NCBI RefSeq assembly: GCF_002878395.1 | Contig: NW_025857693.1 | Location: forward strand, 441,319-505,318 | Reading direction: 5' to 3' | Origin: Capsicum annuum | Lineage: Eukaryota > Streptophyta > Magnoliopsida > Solanales > Solanaceae | Length of the DNA stretch: 64,000 bases | Shown: piece after piece, positions 23,501-34,400 of the stretch | Layout: the number at the start of each line of letters is the position of its first letter | Numbering within the stretch: the stretch's first letter is position 1 | The notes under the pieces: generated by a model | Database searches by the model: none | What the model was told of the DNA's origin: nothing | What the model saw: the letters and a program-made list of their open reading frames with translations, nothing else | Program-made: the position numbers and the translations under genes

Positions 23501-24907
23501 ATCAAGATACACAGCCACATATGGGGTCACACAAAAAAGTATCGACCCTGTATCATGTAAATAATATACATCACGCAAGAAAAGTCTCAACATACCTGTG
23601 ACAACATCGGGAGATACCTTAGAATCCTGGCGAGTAGTAAGTATATATAAGTTGTTTAGGCCAGTGCCGATGCCAAAAATAGAAGCAGAAGCATACATGG
23701 CACCCTTTGATGCGAGAGTAGATGAAGTATCAATAGGAGCCCTGTTGGCCCATGAAGCTGCTAGAGAGGGGAACTCACGATGCATGTGCCTGATCTAACC
23801 ATAACTAAAATATCTTTTTCTCCCCTTCTCACACTGACCATGATGACTCTAACCATAGAATCTACAAGGAGGGTGGGGTAGAGTCGACTGGGCACCACTA
23901 GCCTTAAATTGGGCACCCTGTGCCCTAAACCCACCACTAAATGGAGATCAATGATCACCCAAAGACTTTAGGAAGGAGAGTGAGCGCTAGACGAGGAGAA
24001 AGAACCCGAACTCCCCGACTTCTTTCATGGACACTTACCCCCATCTCTACCACCAGGATCAGAAGACCTTAAATTTTTCTCTCTCATTTCATTAAACTCA
24101 ACTTACTTGTTTTTCTCTTCTTCCACTTGTTGCATATATATAATTAACCTAGAGAAGTCCATATTTTTAATCAACAGAGCTTCGTTGCTCTCATGGGATA
24201 ATTTTGAGACAAATATATGCATCCTAGACCTCATGCTAGAGACCATATCAGGAGCATACCCATACAATTAATGGAATTTCAAGGCATACTCTTGAATGAA
24301 CATCCTTCTTTAGTTTAATTCATAAACTTTTCTGCTTTTGCTTTCCTCAACTCCTGAGGAAAGAAGCGGTCTGAGAAAGCCTCATAGAAATCCTCATACA
24401 TGGAGGTACTAGAGTCCACACCTCAAGACAACTCCCATATTTTGTACAATAGGTATGCTACATCTTCCAATTGGTAGAAAGCAAACTTAATGGCCTCAAC
24501 CTCTGAAGCATGCATGATTAACAAGATCTTCTCCATTTAATCAATGAATCCTTGAGGATTTCCTTAACCTTTGTACCCAAGAATATAGGAGGTCTAAACC
24601 TCATAAATTGCCCAATTCTCATGGCCTTAGAAGAAACCATAGTCAGAGAACCATACGTTAATTAAGAAGCTACCCATTAAGGCAAGAGATTGATAGAGTG
24701 AGAAAACTCATCATTAGTAGCATCCCCTTGAGGTGACAGAATAGGAGGGTCACTCTTATAGTCGAGGTTGGTGGAGATAGGTAAAACCCCACAAAGATGG
24801 TCGAATGTCACAGCCCTATCCTAGGTCTGAACTCTAGAAGTTGAATGAGCTTCATCTATAGGGCCCTCAGAAGGGTTTACCTAAGTCTCAAATCTCCTTG
24901 GAGGCAT
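23501..24907 (-). pseudogene. Chromovirus gag remnant
   Basis: Starts at ATG 24907 (MPPRRFET, then a stop, VNPSEGPIDEAHSTS), the start expected about 190 bp after the primer site. Further words are KAMRIGQFMRFRPPIFLG (about 24640-24580), the SPFSGGFRAQGAQFKASGAQ linker (about 23945-23890) and a ruined zinc knuckle, RHMHREFPSLAASWANR (about 23790-23745), in which the last Cys is Phe. Numerous stops and frameshifts occur. Gag forms the particle and its knuckle binds RNA. Confidence 0.8.
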
Positions 24908-25076
24908 GATCTGAAAGATAGAAAAGAGAAATCAAAGGAATCCAAGACCTTAGACTCTATATCTTGAGATTGGAACATAAGAAAAGGAAATATTTACTAA
25001 AAGTATGGAATGCTTCATACCCATAAAAGAGACTCTACTTGACACAACATTGTGGACACCCAACTGACCATGAATC

Positions 25077-25094
25077 TAGGCTCTCATACCAACT
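25077..25094 (-). promoter_or_regulatory. Primer-binding site (initiator Met tRNA type)
   Basis: Minus strand reads GTTGGTATGAGAGCCTAG five bases inside the 5' LTR, a one-base variant of TGGTATCAGAGC, the standard site for initiator methionine tRNA. Confidence 0.88.
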
Positions 25095-25099
25095 GTATA

Positions 25100-27650
25100 T
25101 GACACAAAATCAGGCCATGTTGTATAGGCACCTCAAGCCCACATGAACTGGAGGTCACCCTGATAAACCAACCTAATTATAAATATAAATCACAATGGTC
25201 GAACAAATCCCAACCAAAAGATGAGATAGCGGAAATCATTCTATATTACATAAATTAAACATGTCTAAACACTTCATTAGATACAGCAAACTAGCCATTA
25301 TACCCAAGTCCACAGTCATCCATAGTACCTCTATACAAACCAATGTTTAGAAATGTATATGTCAGGAAAAGCTCCCGACAATAGCCAAACTAAGTCTAAG
25401 TTAAAATAAGACTAAATCTAAATATAGGAAACCAAAAAAGAATGTCTTCAGAAATAAGAAAGTTCACCACTCCCAAGTCAATGCACGAACAACTTTGATC
25501 AACTAATCACTGCATAGAAAGAGAATATGATGCTCGGGCCCCTATATCGCATAGGTACATATCATCCGGAGATGGTTAGTGGTTGGACCTCAACCATGTA
25601 ATTCAAGGATAAGGATAAAATGGCATCATTTATCAATAACAAGTTGATATATCATATTCAACCATATTCATAACCTTACACATACATATAGGTATATCAC
25701 ATACTAACAAGTAAATAAGTCATAACAACATTCTCAAAGCACTCAATCAGGAGACAAAAAGTGGAGGACTCCAACCTTTCACATCTAGATTCTATAATTC
25801 TTATTAGGTATAGGACTTCAACCGCATTCACATATCACTTAGACGAAGGACTTTAGCCATGTATGCACTCATTAAGCAAGGGACTTTAACCACATACACA
25901 CCCATTCAAGCAACGGACTCTAACTATACACTCATATTCATTTAGGCAAGGGACTCTAACCACATGCCCATACATTAAGCAATGGATAATAACCACACAC
26001 TCATATTTACTTAGGCAAGGGACTCTAACCACATGCCCACACATTAGGCAAGGGACTCTAACTTCATGTCATATTAGATAGGGGATGCTAACTAAGCCAT
26101 TTCATTTTGCAAGGTACTTTAACCTCAAAAGATCTCATTTCTAAAGAGACTTTAACCAAAAGTAATTCCATTAGGCAAGGGAATTTAACCTCAAGCCCTT
26201 TCATTAAGCAAGGAACTTTAACCTCAAGCCATTACGACTATCATTAGTCAAAATTGGGACTCCAACCCTTTGTCCAGTCATCATTATTTATATAATTCAC
26301 ACTTAAGGATTTTAACCCATTTAGACGATTCAACACAATGCATGATCACATGGTCCTCATAGGAGCCTTTGTTGGTCAACCATTTCAATTGGCCAATACC
26401 TTAATTCAATTCATCATACAATTATATTTATGGTCATCAAGACCCTTAGAAACTATTCACATTTCATTACAATCTTATACCACATTCATACCACACTTTA
26501 GTTCAACACACAATTCAAGTTCATTTTCATGTTTAGGGACTTTAACCCCTTATTAACCATCACCTAAAATGTCATCAATTTCACAATACATGGTTTATAA
26601 TACCATTACAATATCATTTAACAACTATTTATACTTATTGGGCCATTGACCAAGTTCAAAAAATCATTAAAATAATATTAGATAATTTACTTAGTCATTT
26701 TCACAATATCTTGTGTGCATACCTTTACCAAGGCCATTTTTATTGTAGAAATCATCAAGATTAGAGTTAATCAAGACTCACATGTTATACCACATACAAT
26801 AAGAACCCACATGTGCAAATCATCACCAATAACATATACAAACACAAGTCTAAAAAAAGTCAACATTATTCATCTTTAGGTAACAAAACCCTTTTCATTT
26901 GATTTCAAAATAACCGTGTACAATTACTAATTGCAGTGTAAAATACATGGGTTTAGAGTTATTTATCAAGGGGAAGAGTTACATGCCTTAGGCAACTTGA
27001 TTCACCCAAGAATCTTGACTTCACTCTACCTCTTAAAAATCACCCTTGAAACCCTAGCCTCTAATTCTTCAAAGATGAGTTTGAGAGAGTGTTTTGGATT
27101 TTGATCCACTAAAAATATGATTAAGGAGGCCATATACACTTATATAGTATAGGGACATAGGGTTTAGAGTGTAAGATATGACCACAGGACCCTCAATTAA
27201 AAGATAAAAATTGAACGTCCAGGTGGATATAACTCACTTAAGTCAATCGAATCCTAGGATATGAGTGCTACCCTGAATCATACCCTAAGATCCTTCTAGG
27301 TCACCTATATTGGTTAGGGTACAACCTTAAACCTTGGATTTTTATCCAAATAGTACGAATTATCCCCTAACTATATGCTTCAACCGCACCAAAAATAGTC
27401 CACTCAAAGCTTAAGTCCAAACTTTATACAGCTTACTTGGTATGACTCATACCTTAGGGTATGATTATGGAGGGTATTACTCATACCTAGGACAGTGAGT
27501 GGCCCTTACCATACTGCCTAGGGTACGATAGGGAAGGGAAAGAAGGATGCGACTCATATCCAAGGGGTACAACTCATGCCCCTAATTTTTCCCAACTCAG
27601 AGACACCAAATAAAGAAGTTTTTCTCAAGGTTCAAAGCCTAGGTGTTTTA
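25100..27650 (-). mobile_element. 5' LTR of nested chromovirus
   Basis: Plus strand TGACACAAAATCAGG...AGGTGTTTTA; the last two bases of the canonical CTCA end have mutated to TTTA. It matches 17134-19686 throughout, including the minisatellite at 25785-26320 and a TATA box at 27139-27147 (minus strand). Confidence 0.92.
25785..26320. repeat. LTR minisatellite, GGGACTYTAACC core (right copy)
   Basis: Counterpart of 17820-18360 with nearly the same unit count and order. Clean units lie at 25870-26070 (GGCAAGGGACTCTAACCACA and close variants). The array was therefore part of the LTR before this insertion. Confidence 0.9.
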
Positions 27651-27886
27651 GTTTAGCTTTGTACAAGGAGAATATAAAGTTGTATTATGAAAACATGATT
27701 GAGAAAAGGTTGTTAGATCCTGGTGATACGGTCTTGTTATAAAATTGTTTCAACTTCTATTTTAAACATATGTGACTCCATCTATTCCCATAATTGTTCT
27801 AAAAACTCTTTATATACACCCAAAATTCATCCACAATTACCATATTCACCGATTAAATCTCTTTAAAACCTTTATTCTTAATAACA
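27651..27886 (+). pseudogene. Athila-like integrase, downstream end (after insertion) and spacer
   Basis: Resumes the coding sequence cut at 17133: LYTRRI... and the frame with YKENIKLYYENMIEKRLLDP and GDTVLL (about 27660-27740), the usual end of Athila integrase (kWHDK..., F..GD.VLLfNS). It is followed by about 120 bp of AT-rich spacer before the next ATG at 27887. Only one copy of the site sequence plus a target duplication separates the two halves. Confidence 0.8.
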
Positions 27887-30230
27887 ATGGCAACAAACAA
27901 AAATTCTAAGGGACCTAAGCTAATAGTTCTCTATTTTCAAGTAAGTTTTTTACTTTATTGTCATATGTTTGAAATTCATGCTAATTCATGTGTAAAATTC
28001 TTGGATTTCATGTTTGATTTCATTTTAAGGGTAATAATCTTCTACGTGTTTCTTGAGAAATTTTGAGAATATTACATAAAATAGAGTAGACGTAATTGGT
28101 TCTTGAAAAAGTACCCAATATGGAAAGGAGTGGAATTGAGGCCTAGATTACCACAAGGTACTAAGGCTAATCATCTAGGAAAATTAACTCCAACAATTAA
28201 GTCCAATATAAAGAACTCCATCCAATCGCTACCACATTCACCCTCCTAGTTTAAAGAGGAAGGAGTGTGTGAGTTGACCCCAAGGAGGAGAATAAAAAAC
28301 CTATTGATGATTCAAGCAAGAATTCCAAAAATGAAGGGTCCAAGGATAAAGGATCGGAGAATGATGATGAGAATGGTGAGGATGCAGAAGAGTCAAGTAA
28401 GAGTGCTCTGGTGGAGATACCTCCCCATCCACCGTCTCAGCCCCTATAAATTAAGAATGCCCTAGTGCCCATCGTTAACTGGTAGGGATATCCCAGGATG
28501 CAATAATTATATAATCATGATAGTGCCATCATTCTTGCCACCTAGAGGCCAAATATAGGGTTTTATCTTGAGCCTAATGTGAGTACTGTGGGCGTTTTTT
28601 AGATGCTAAAATTTAAGGCTCGCTTTTAACGGTACAATTTTGAGTGGATGATGAGAGCTCTAAGATAATACAGCCCAGCATTGGTTCAAGAATTTTATGC
28701 AACCTATCATATGGAGCTAAAGCAGATCTATCTATAATAAATTTTATGGAAGATTGGTGACCCCTTATACTCCTTACTGATCAAAGGTGTTCAGATTATC
28801 ATCTCGACCCAAACTATTTTAAGATTTCTTCACAGATCGAATTTCTAGATACCCGCTAATACTTCAAAGATTGACCACCACATGGAGGAAATCCATAAAG
28901 TGAAGACTAATTAGATTGTAATAGATGATAAGTTCACATATTTCAGATGGATAGCTTGTATTATTACTTCAGTGCTAAAGAAGGTGTCTTGGGTTATGGG
29001 CCCTTCGACATAGATTACGAAGGGCATATTGATTTTTGTTGATAAGTCATGCTAAACACTGGTCCTTTATTGATTGAGTCCTACTATGAGGGATAATATG
29101 TTGAGTATCAACAAAGCTTTCCTAGTCACCGGCATTATGGAGGGTTATGAGATAGACGTAGCCAAGATCATATCTAGAGAGATCCATAATCGGGTAGTGA
29201 GTACAGACACTACCCTATCCTTCCCATGCTTATTGATGTAGATTTTTCTGGAGGAGGGTGTACAGAGATTCCAGGTGTGAATCAGTTCTAGATGGTCCAT
29301 AAGATCATAGATTTAGGGTTAATTAATTATTTTTCAAACCTATTCTCAAAAGTCGAGGTGGGTGTTACACTACTTTAGGAAGCTTTTTAGGTGGGTGGAT
29401 AGATGGATGTTGACACTTTAAGTTTTGACAATCTTGGTAATGCCCCCATAGAGATTTCCCACTCTAAGCCTTAGGCCTCTACTATTATGGCTAGTTCTTC
29501 ATAGGCCCTGACTCCACCTCCTACTATAAGAACATTTACTTTTAGGCAACTCCTGTGATGTTATGCTTTAGTCCCACATGATTTTCTAACAACTATACTA
29601 AGAATATTGGGCATCCTTGAGCGATGAGTAAAAAATATTGAGAAGGAGGTGCATCAATGGGTAAATAATAAGATTTGGGGTATGTAAACTTGGTTTGATA
29701 GGTTCGATCAGCTGATTAGCCAAAAGTTAGTGGGCGTTCAGGCCTCAAATCTGGCGGGCATGCATGAGGATTTAGCCACACTCTAGTCTTCTATAGAGGA
29801 CAAGCTTGCAATGTTGTTCCCTACTTACCCTATTATAGAGAAGATCCCTATTGATGACGTACTAGATATTTGGGAAACAAAGGGAAAAAAAAGAATGCTA
29901 AAGATAAAGGAGGTGAGAGAGCAAGAAAGAACAAGGATGATTTCCAAGAAGTGAAGATAGCCAGCCCACAGATAACACAGGACCATCATACTAGGGTACA
30001 TGATATGGGGAGGGAGGTGGTAGCTCCTAAGTGGTTGACACGATAGCTGAAGCTGCAATAGATTTAAGTGGGGGCACCATTCCACCTCCTAAAATCTAGA
30101 CCACTTTAAGTGCACCGACCACAGTTAGTGCCACTATTGATATGAGTGTCTTGTCCATTGATGGGATTATGATTAATGAGAGTAGGGCCCATTCTGTGGT
30201 CTCACCAGTTGAGTCATGATCTAGTGCCTA
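27887..30230 (+). pseudogene. Athila-like env-position ORF remnant, possibly spliced
   Basis: Possible first mini-exon of 18 codons from ATG 27887 (MATNKNSKGPKLIVLYFQ), ending at a GTAAGT donor (27941). The main body, plus strand, has an acidic Ser/Glu region PIDDSSKNSKNEGSKDKGSE (about 28300-28360), SPALVQEFYATYHMELK (about 28670-28720), HMEEIHKVKTN and FTYFRWIACIITSVLKKVSW (28880-28995), MRDNMLSINKAFLVTGIMEG and YEIDVAKIISREIHNRVVST (29090-29205), LSFPCLLM (about 29216-29240), and a coiled-coil-like C-terminus with EKEVHQWVNNKIWG and SIEDKLAMLFPTYP (29640-29830). In-frame stops interrupt it. This is the same 'putative plant transposon protein' domain as at 4690-6000. Function is unknown; the splice is inferred. 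Confidence 0.75.
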
Positions 30231-30297
30231 GTGCCCAGCTATGTTTTTATTTGTTATTTTTACTTTACTTATCTACACTAGGGATACTGCATAACCT

Positions 30298-30315
30298 TTA
30301 AGTTGGGGGTAGGGG
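30298..30315 (+). promoter_or_regulatory. Polypurine tract of Athila-like element
   Basis: TTAAGTTGGGGGTAGGGG directly before the 3' LTR start TGTACCATAG. Confidence 0.85.
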
Positions 30316-32381
30316 TGTACCATAGTTAGGACTTTTCTTGCCTTATTTCTTTTCCCGTCAGCTATGTTATCATAGTAGAAGTTGCATGTTAGGCCATATT
30401 GTGTTTTGTTTCTTGTTTTGTTGTTTTTTTATGTTTAACTAGGAGAAAATAAGTAACCTAAGGGCAGTTGATGCATTTTCTTTGTGTTTAAATGTTTTGA
30501 GAAAAATGGTACCCCTTAAAAAGTCATTTTGAACTGTGTGATATGTCTATATTTATGATTACTATGAATCATGTTATGGCATTAGGACTTAGGCATAAAA
30601 TAATCATAGCAAGCTTTTGAATGGATTGGATAGGTAGTAGCTGGTAATATAACCTTGTACTCTATGTATGAGATGCTTACCTAGTTCCCTTTTGAATTTA
30701 ATTCAAAACTTGCCCGGTTAGTCTTCCCGAGGTTGTAGGATAGTTGGTTAGGATGTGATCATAGGCCATTTTTGAATTTGTTCCACTATTAGCCTAAATG
30801 AGAGTTCAAATGCGAATCCTTGATCCCCAAATTTGAGCCTACATAGACCTATTTTATTGTTTTCACCTTTCACCTTCCAAGTTTAATTACAATGAACCTA
30901 TTTTGGTCATGGTCCCTCTTTGGACATTTTGCACCTCAACTCAAGAAAATTACCTACGTTGAGCGTGGTAATCATTGGGGTATGCAGTTAAAAATTAGGT
31001 ATGAAGAAGGATTTGAATAAGAGAAAATAAAGTAGAGTTGGGTGTGGTAAAAATAAAAAAAATGAAAAACTAAAAAAAAAGTAAAAAAAAAAAGAAAAAG
31101 AAAGAATAAAATAAACCACACCCAACCTGAATAAGCAATAAAAGAGAAAATTTGTGGTTAAGAAGTGGACCCCAAATATAATTGTAGTGTCAAGGAGGGT
31201 TAGTCACTAATTCCCAAATGTACTATACTAGCCCCAAAACCAACATTACAAGTTGAATAAAGTTTATAGTGATCCTTTCCGACTATCCCAAAAAAAAAAT
31301 TCAAATAAAATAAGGGAAAGCCTATGGTATTCTATGCATATTGATCGAAACTTCTTTTGTGACTATGAACGTCTCATTATCGTCCTTGCACTGACATGCA
31401 TAATTGTATTATGAGAGTAGGACTTCTTTGTTGTGAGGGTACATGGGTTGTGTTGCTAGTTGCTTATCTGTTTGGATAGTGATATTAGTACATATGCTTG
31501 ATTGTTTATTGCTAATATAATTCCATAGATTAATTTCTTTGTGTCACATTATTGTGCGACATAGGTCCATATAATAGTTTTGAAAAGTTGAAAGAAGGAG
31601 GGGGTGAAACTTTTGAGCAAAAATTGAGTTGACTACCATAGGTACCTTAGGTTTCTCTTGGTTATGCATCATGTTGTGATTATGATATGTATTTTTTGCC
31701 TGAGGACATGCAAATATTCTAAGTTGATGGTGTTGATGTGTTATGGTTTCATGGCACTTTCTATGCTTAAAACTATAAAAATATGCAAGTACATAGGTCA
31801 TTTTGTTATATATGGTGTGTGTTTATATGTATGTTACAGGAAAATAGGATTGAAAGTGAAGTGGAATAAAATGAGAAGGAAAACTCCAAAAGGTAAAGTC
31901 ACTGTTGGGAGTACGAGTTGTTAGGTGACTATACGACTTATAGCCTAAGTCGTCAGGAGACAGTAGATGAATGAGTTGAGAAGCAAGGTAAATGATGGCT
32001 ATGACTCATACGATCTGACTATGAGTCATATAAAATATCATTATGAGAACACTTAATGGAAAGTCCTGAACATGAACCAGTGAGAGTCCAGTGGAGATGA
32101 GGCAGGCAATGAGTTGTAAGGTCTAACTATGACTCAGTGTGGAAAGCGTTCTAAGTATCTAGAGTTAGGATACTAAACGCTAAAAACTTATTAGAGCGAC
32201 AAACAGTCCAACCAATGACTCATAAGGTCTCATGATGAGTCGTCATCACTGAGTGCAGCAGAAAAACAATGAAGTTGACAATGAGTCATCATTAGTCTAG
32301 ATGACTCATTGCCTGAGGTGCCATTACCAACCTTATTTTCCTATTTTGTTTTGGTTAGGTTTTCTATGTTATTTTCAAAAA

Positions 32382-32390
32382 CTATAAATA
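32382..32390 (+). promoter_or_regulatory. TATA box of Athila-like LTR
   Basis: CTATAAATA following the hairpin-rich GACTCAT zone; followed by the region shared with the 5' LTR (R-U5). Confidence 0.5.
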
Positions 32391-32952
32391 GTCCTTGAAT
32401 ATTTTTGTAAGATTTTACGCACTCTTTATATTCACAAACATCTATTGATTCTAAAATTTGACTTTTGATCTTGGAATCTATTTTTCGTGATTATTTTTTT
32501 GACTATTAATTTGAGAATTTGGATGCTCTTCTTAAATTGTTGTAAGATTAATTTTATGCTTTCTTTTATGAACTCCAAGTATATTCCTGCAAACATGAAA
32601 AGCTAAACCACCTAACTAGGATTGTGGGAACCGTGGTAGAATAACAAAAGAGGGGAAGGGTGAGATACTTCTAAATTAGTGTTTATGAATGTATTGTGAT
32701 CTTGCTCAATTTCTATACTTTCCTAAGTACTACAGAAGTTAAGAACTTGTCGGTAATCGAGATCATCTTAACAAGAGAGGTTAAGATTAGGAAAAGAAGA
32801 TTACAATAAAAATTTGAGGCTACCAACCCTCATTTAATTAACTTGATACAAAAAAATAGATAGTTAATCTAGGATAAAAGACAAGTGTTAGTAAGACGAC
32901 ACTCTAAGACTCACAAGGTGAAAAGGAAAATTCACCAAAGGTATTCACAAGA

Positions 32953-33430
32953 TGGTTGGTAATACATAGCTTATTAGATCTTGTATGCAGAGCATTGCAA
33001 TAGTTGGATAGAGCACGAGGAATATAGTCCTAGTATTCATTTCAGATTGATTCCAACCAAAGTGAACAAGATATGTTACTTCTTTATTGTTCTCCTAGCA
33101 AAAGCCCCCATTTATTTTTCTGCAATTTTCCAGCTTCTTCAGTTGGATACATAGCTTATCAGATCTTGTATGCAGAGAATTGCGATAGTTACAAGCCACG
33201 AGGATAGTTGGATATATAGCTTATTAAATCCTGTATACAGAGCATACAGGATGCATAGCTTATTAGATCCTGTATGCAGGATATTGCGATAGTTGGAAGC
33301 CACAAGGAATACAGTCCTAGTATTCATCTCAGATTTATTCCAACCATAGTGACCAAGATATGTTATTTCTTTACTGTTCTCCTATCAAAAGGCCCCATTT
33401 ATTTTTCTATAATTTTTTGACTTCTTCAGT
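32953..33430. repeat. Partial tandem duplication inside Athila 3' LTR
   Basis: The phrase ATAGCTTATTAGATC (with small changes) occurs at about 32966, 33151, 33215 and 33254. The following block AGTCCTAGTATTCAT...CCCATTTATTTTTCT...TTCTTCAG occurs at about 33026-33140 and 33313-33428. The 5' LTR has single copies (11380 and 11462-11575). The duplication therefore arose in the 3' LTR only, or was lost from the 5' one. Confidence 0.85.
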
Positions 33431-33545
33431 AAATTTGTGAGACATATACGACCTATTCCTTGTGGGTTCGACCCCAATCTCTATTGGATTACTATATTTG
33501 ACATCGACCGTATTATATTTCTTTGGAGTTATAGCTTGGGTGACA

Positions 33546-34400
33546 TAAATAGATAGCATCTTAGGTTATAGGTGGCTCTCATTCAGGTCATAGTAGTCAT
33601 AGTTCATAAAGTTCTGGTCCAATATTACAAGGTTCTCAACCTAGGTTTCCCAGCCATGGCAGTTATTCTAGGTACAGTATGTCAGAGAGTTCTAAGGGCA
33701 TGTTTTGATTGTAAGGAAATTGGTCATTGGTTTAAGGAGTTCCCCAAGCATGAGTTGGTCAGCTAATTGGGTTTAGCTCATATTTCTCACATGGTTAGTA
33801 CTTTGGGGGTTTGTTACAACTATAGAGAGAGCATTTCATTGTCCCTAACATGGGGTTGTTGGACAGTCAGTACAACTAGATTAGTCTCTTACAGATGTGA
33901 TACCTTTAAGAATAGACAGTGCACTTAGAATTTTAGTCGGTCATTTAGATACTTAGTTGGAGGTCAGATGAATTTGTATTTTTACTTCTTTGAGAAGTCA
34001 AAGGCCACGACTTTGGATTTTGTCGTTATAGGTGCACTTTTTATTTCTATCTTTAAGTTTTTGTTTGAATTATGTTGGGATTTTTGTACCCATCGGTGGA
34101 TACATGTCTTGATGTTACTATATTGATTGTCATATGCCTTCGTATAGATTTATGCATACTTGACTACCCCGTAGATAATTTCTTTTAGTAGTAGATTGAG
34201 TGGGTTGTTGTGGTAATTTCCTTGGGGTATAGCATTTGGGTTAAAGTCCCTTTCTATTGGCATATTATCCTTAGTGTGACATTTGAGTGGTACTGGTTAT
34301 GTTTTTCATTATCTTGTGCCACCTTAACTTTATACTATTATTGTCAATGTTATTGTTTTAACTTTGATTGAATCTTTCTTGGTGGACGACTAGACTAGTG
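33546..34400 (+). pseudogene. Tekay-like gag/protease fragment
   Basis: Plus strand, frame-broken: SGHSSHSS / SSGPILQGSQPRFPSHGSYS (about 33580-33665), zinc knuckle CFDCKEIGHWFKEFPKHELV (33699-33760) with the final Cys changed to Phe, then protease-like words in shifted frames (STPVGGYMS / VYSCHMPS-type, about 34080-34150). It is a remnant without LTR on its left, cut by the Athila 3' LTR end at 33545. Confidence 0.6.

Larger units (their letters stand above)
17134..27650 (-). mobile_element. Complete Tekay-like chromovirus (Ty3/gypsy) nested in Athila integrase
   Basis: 10517 bp, read on the minus strand: 5' LTR (27650-25100), primer site, gag, protease, RT, RNase H, integrase, chromodomain, polypurine tract, 3' LTR (19686-17134). 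It is flanked by GTTCA (17129-17133) and GTTTA (27651-27655), a 5-bp target duplication with one C/T change. Host coding sequence is continuous across the site. The two LTRs are nearly equal in length (2553 and 2551 bp) but differ by roughly 12% over the stretch I compared by eye (18665-18935 against 26645-26915). The insertion is therefore not recent and the Athila is older still. All genes carry stops. Confidence 0.93.
30316..33545 (+). mobile_element. 3' LTR of Athila-like element
   Basis: 3230 bp from TGTACCATAG to GGGTGACA. It contains an A-rich tract (31060-31120), a zone of repeated GACTCAT/ATGAGTC words (31920-32310), a TATA box (32382-32390), and an internal duplication (32953-33430). 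Its last 1.1 kb matches the truncated 5' LTR at 10830-11692. At 33546 it abuts a Tekay-like gag/protease remnant, which is therefore the probable insertion target. Confidence 0.85.

Noticed and set aside
31658..31924. 88-codon open frame in the Athila 3' LTR
   Set aside because: Hydrophobic by composition, lies wholly in LTR, no homologous frame known and the antisense strand is also open.
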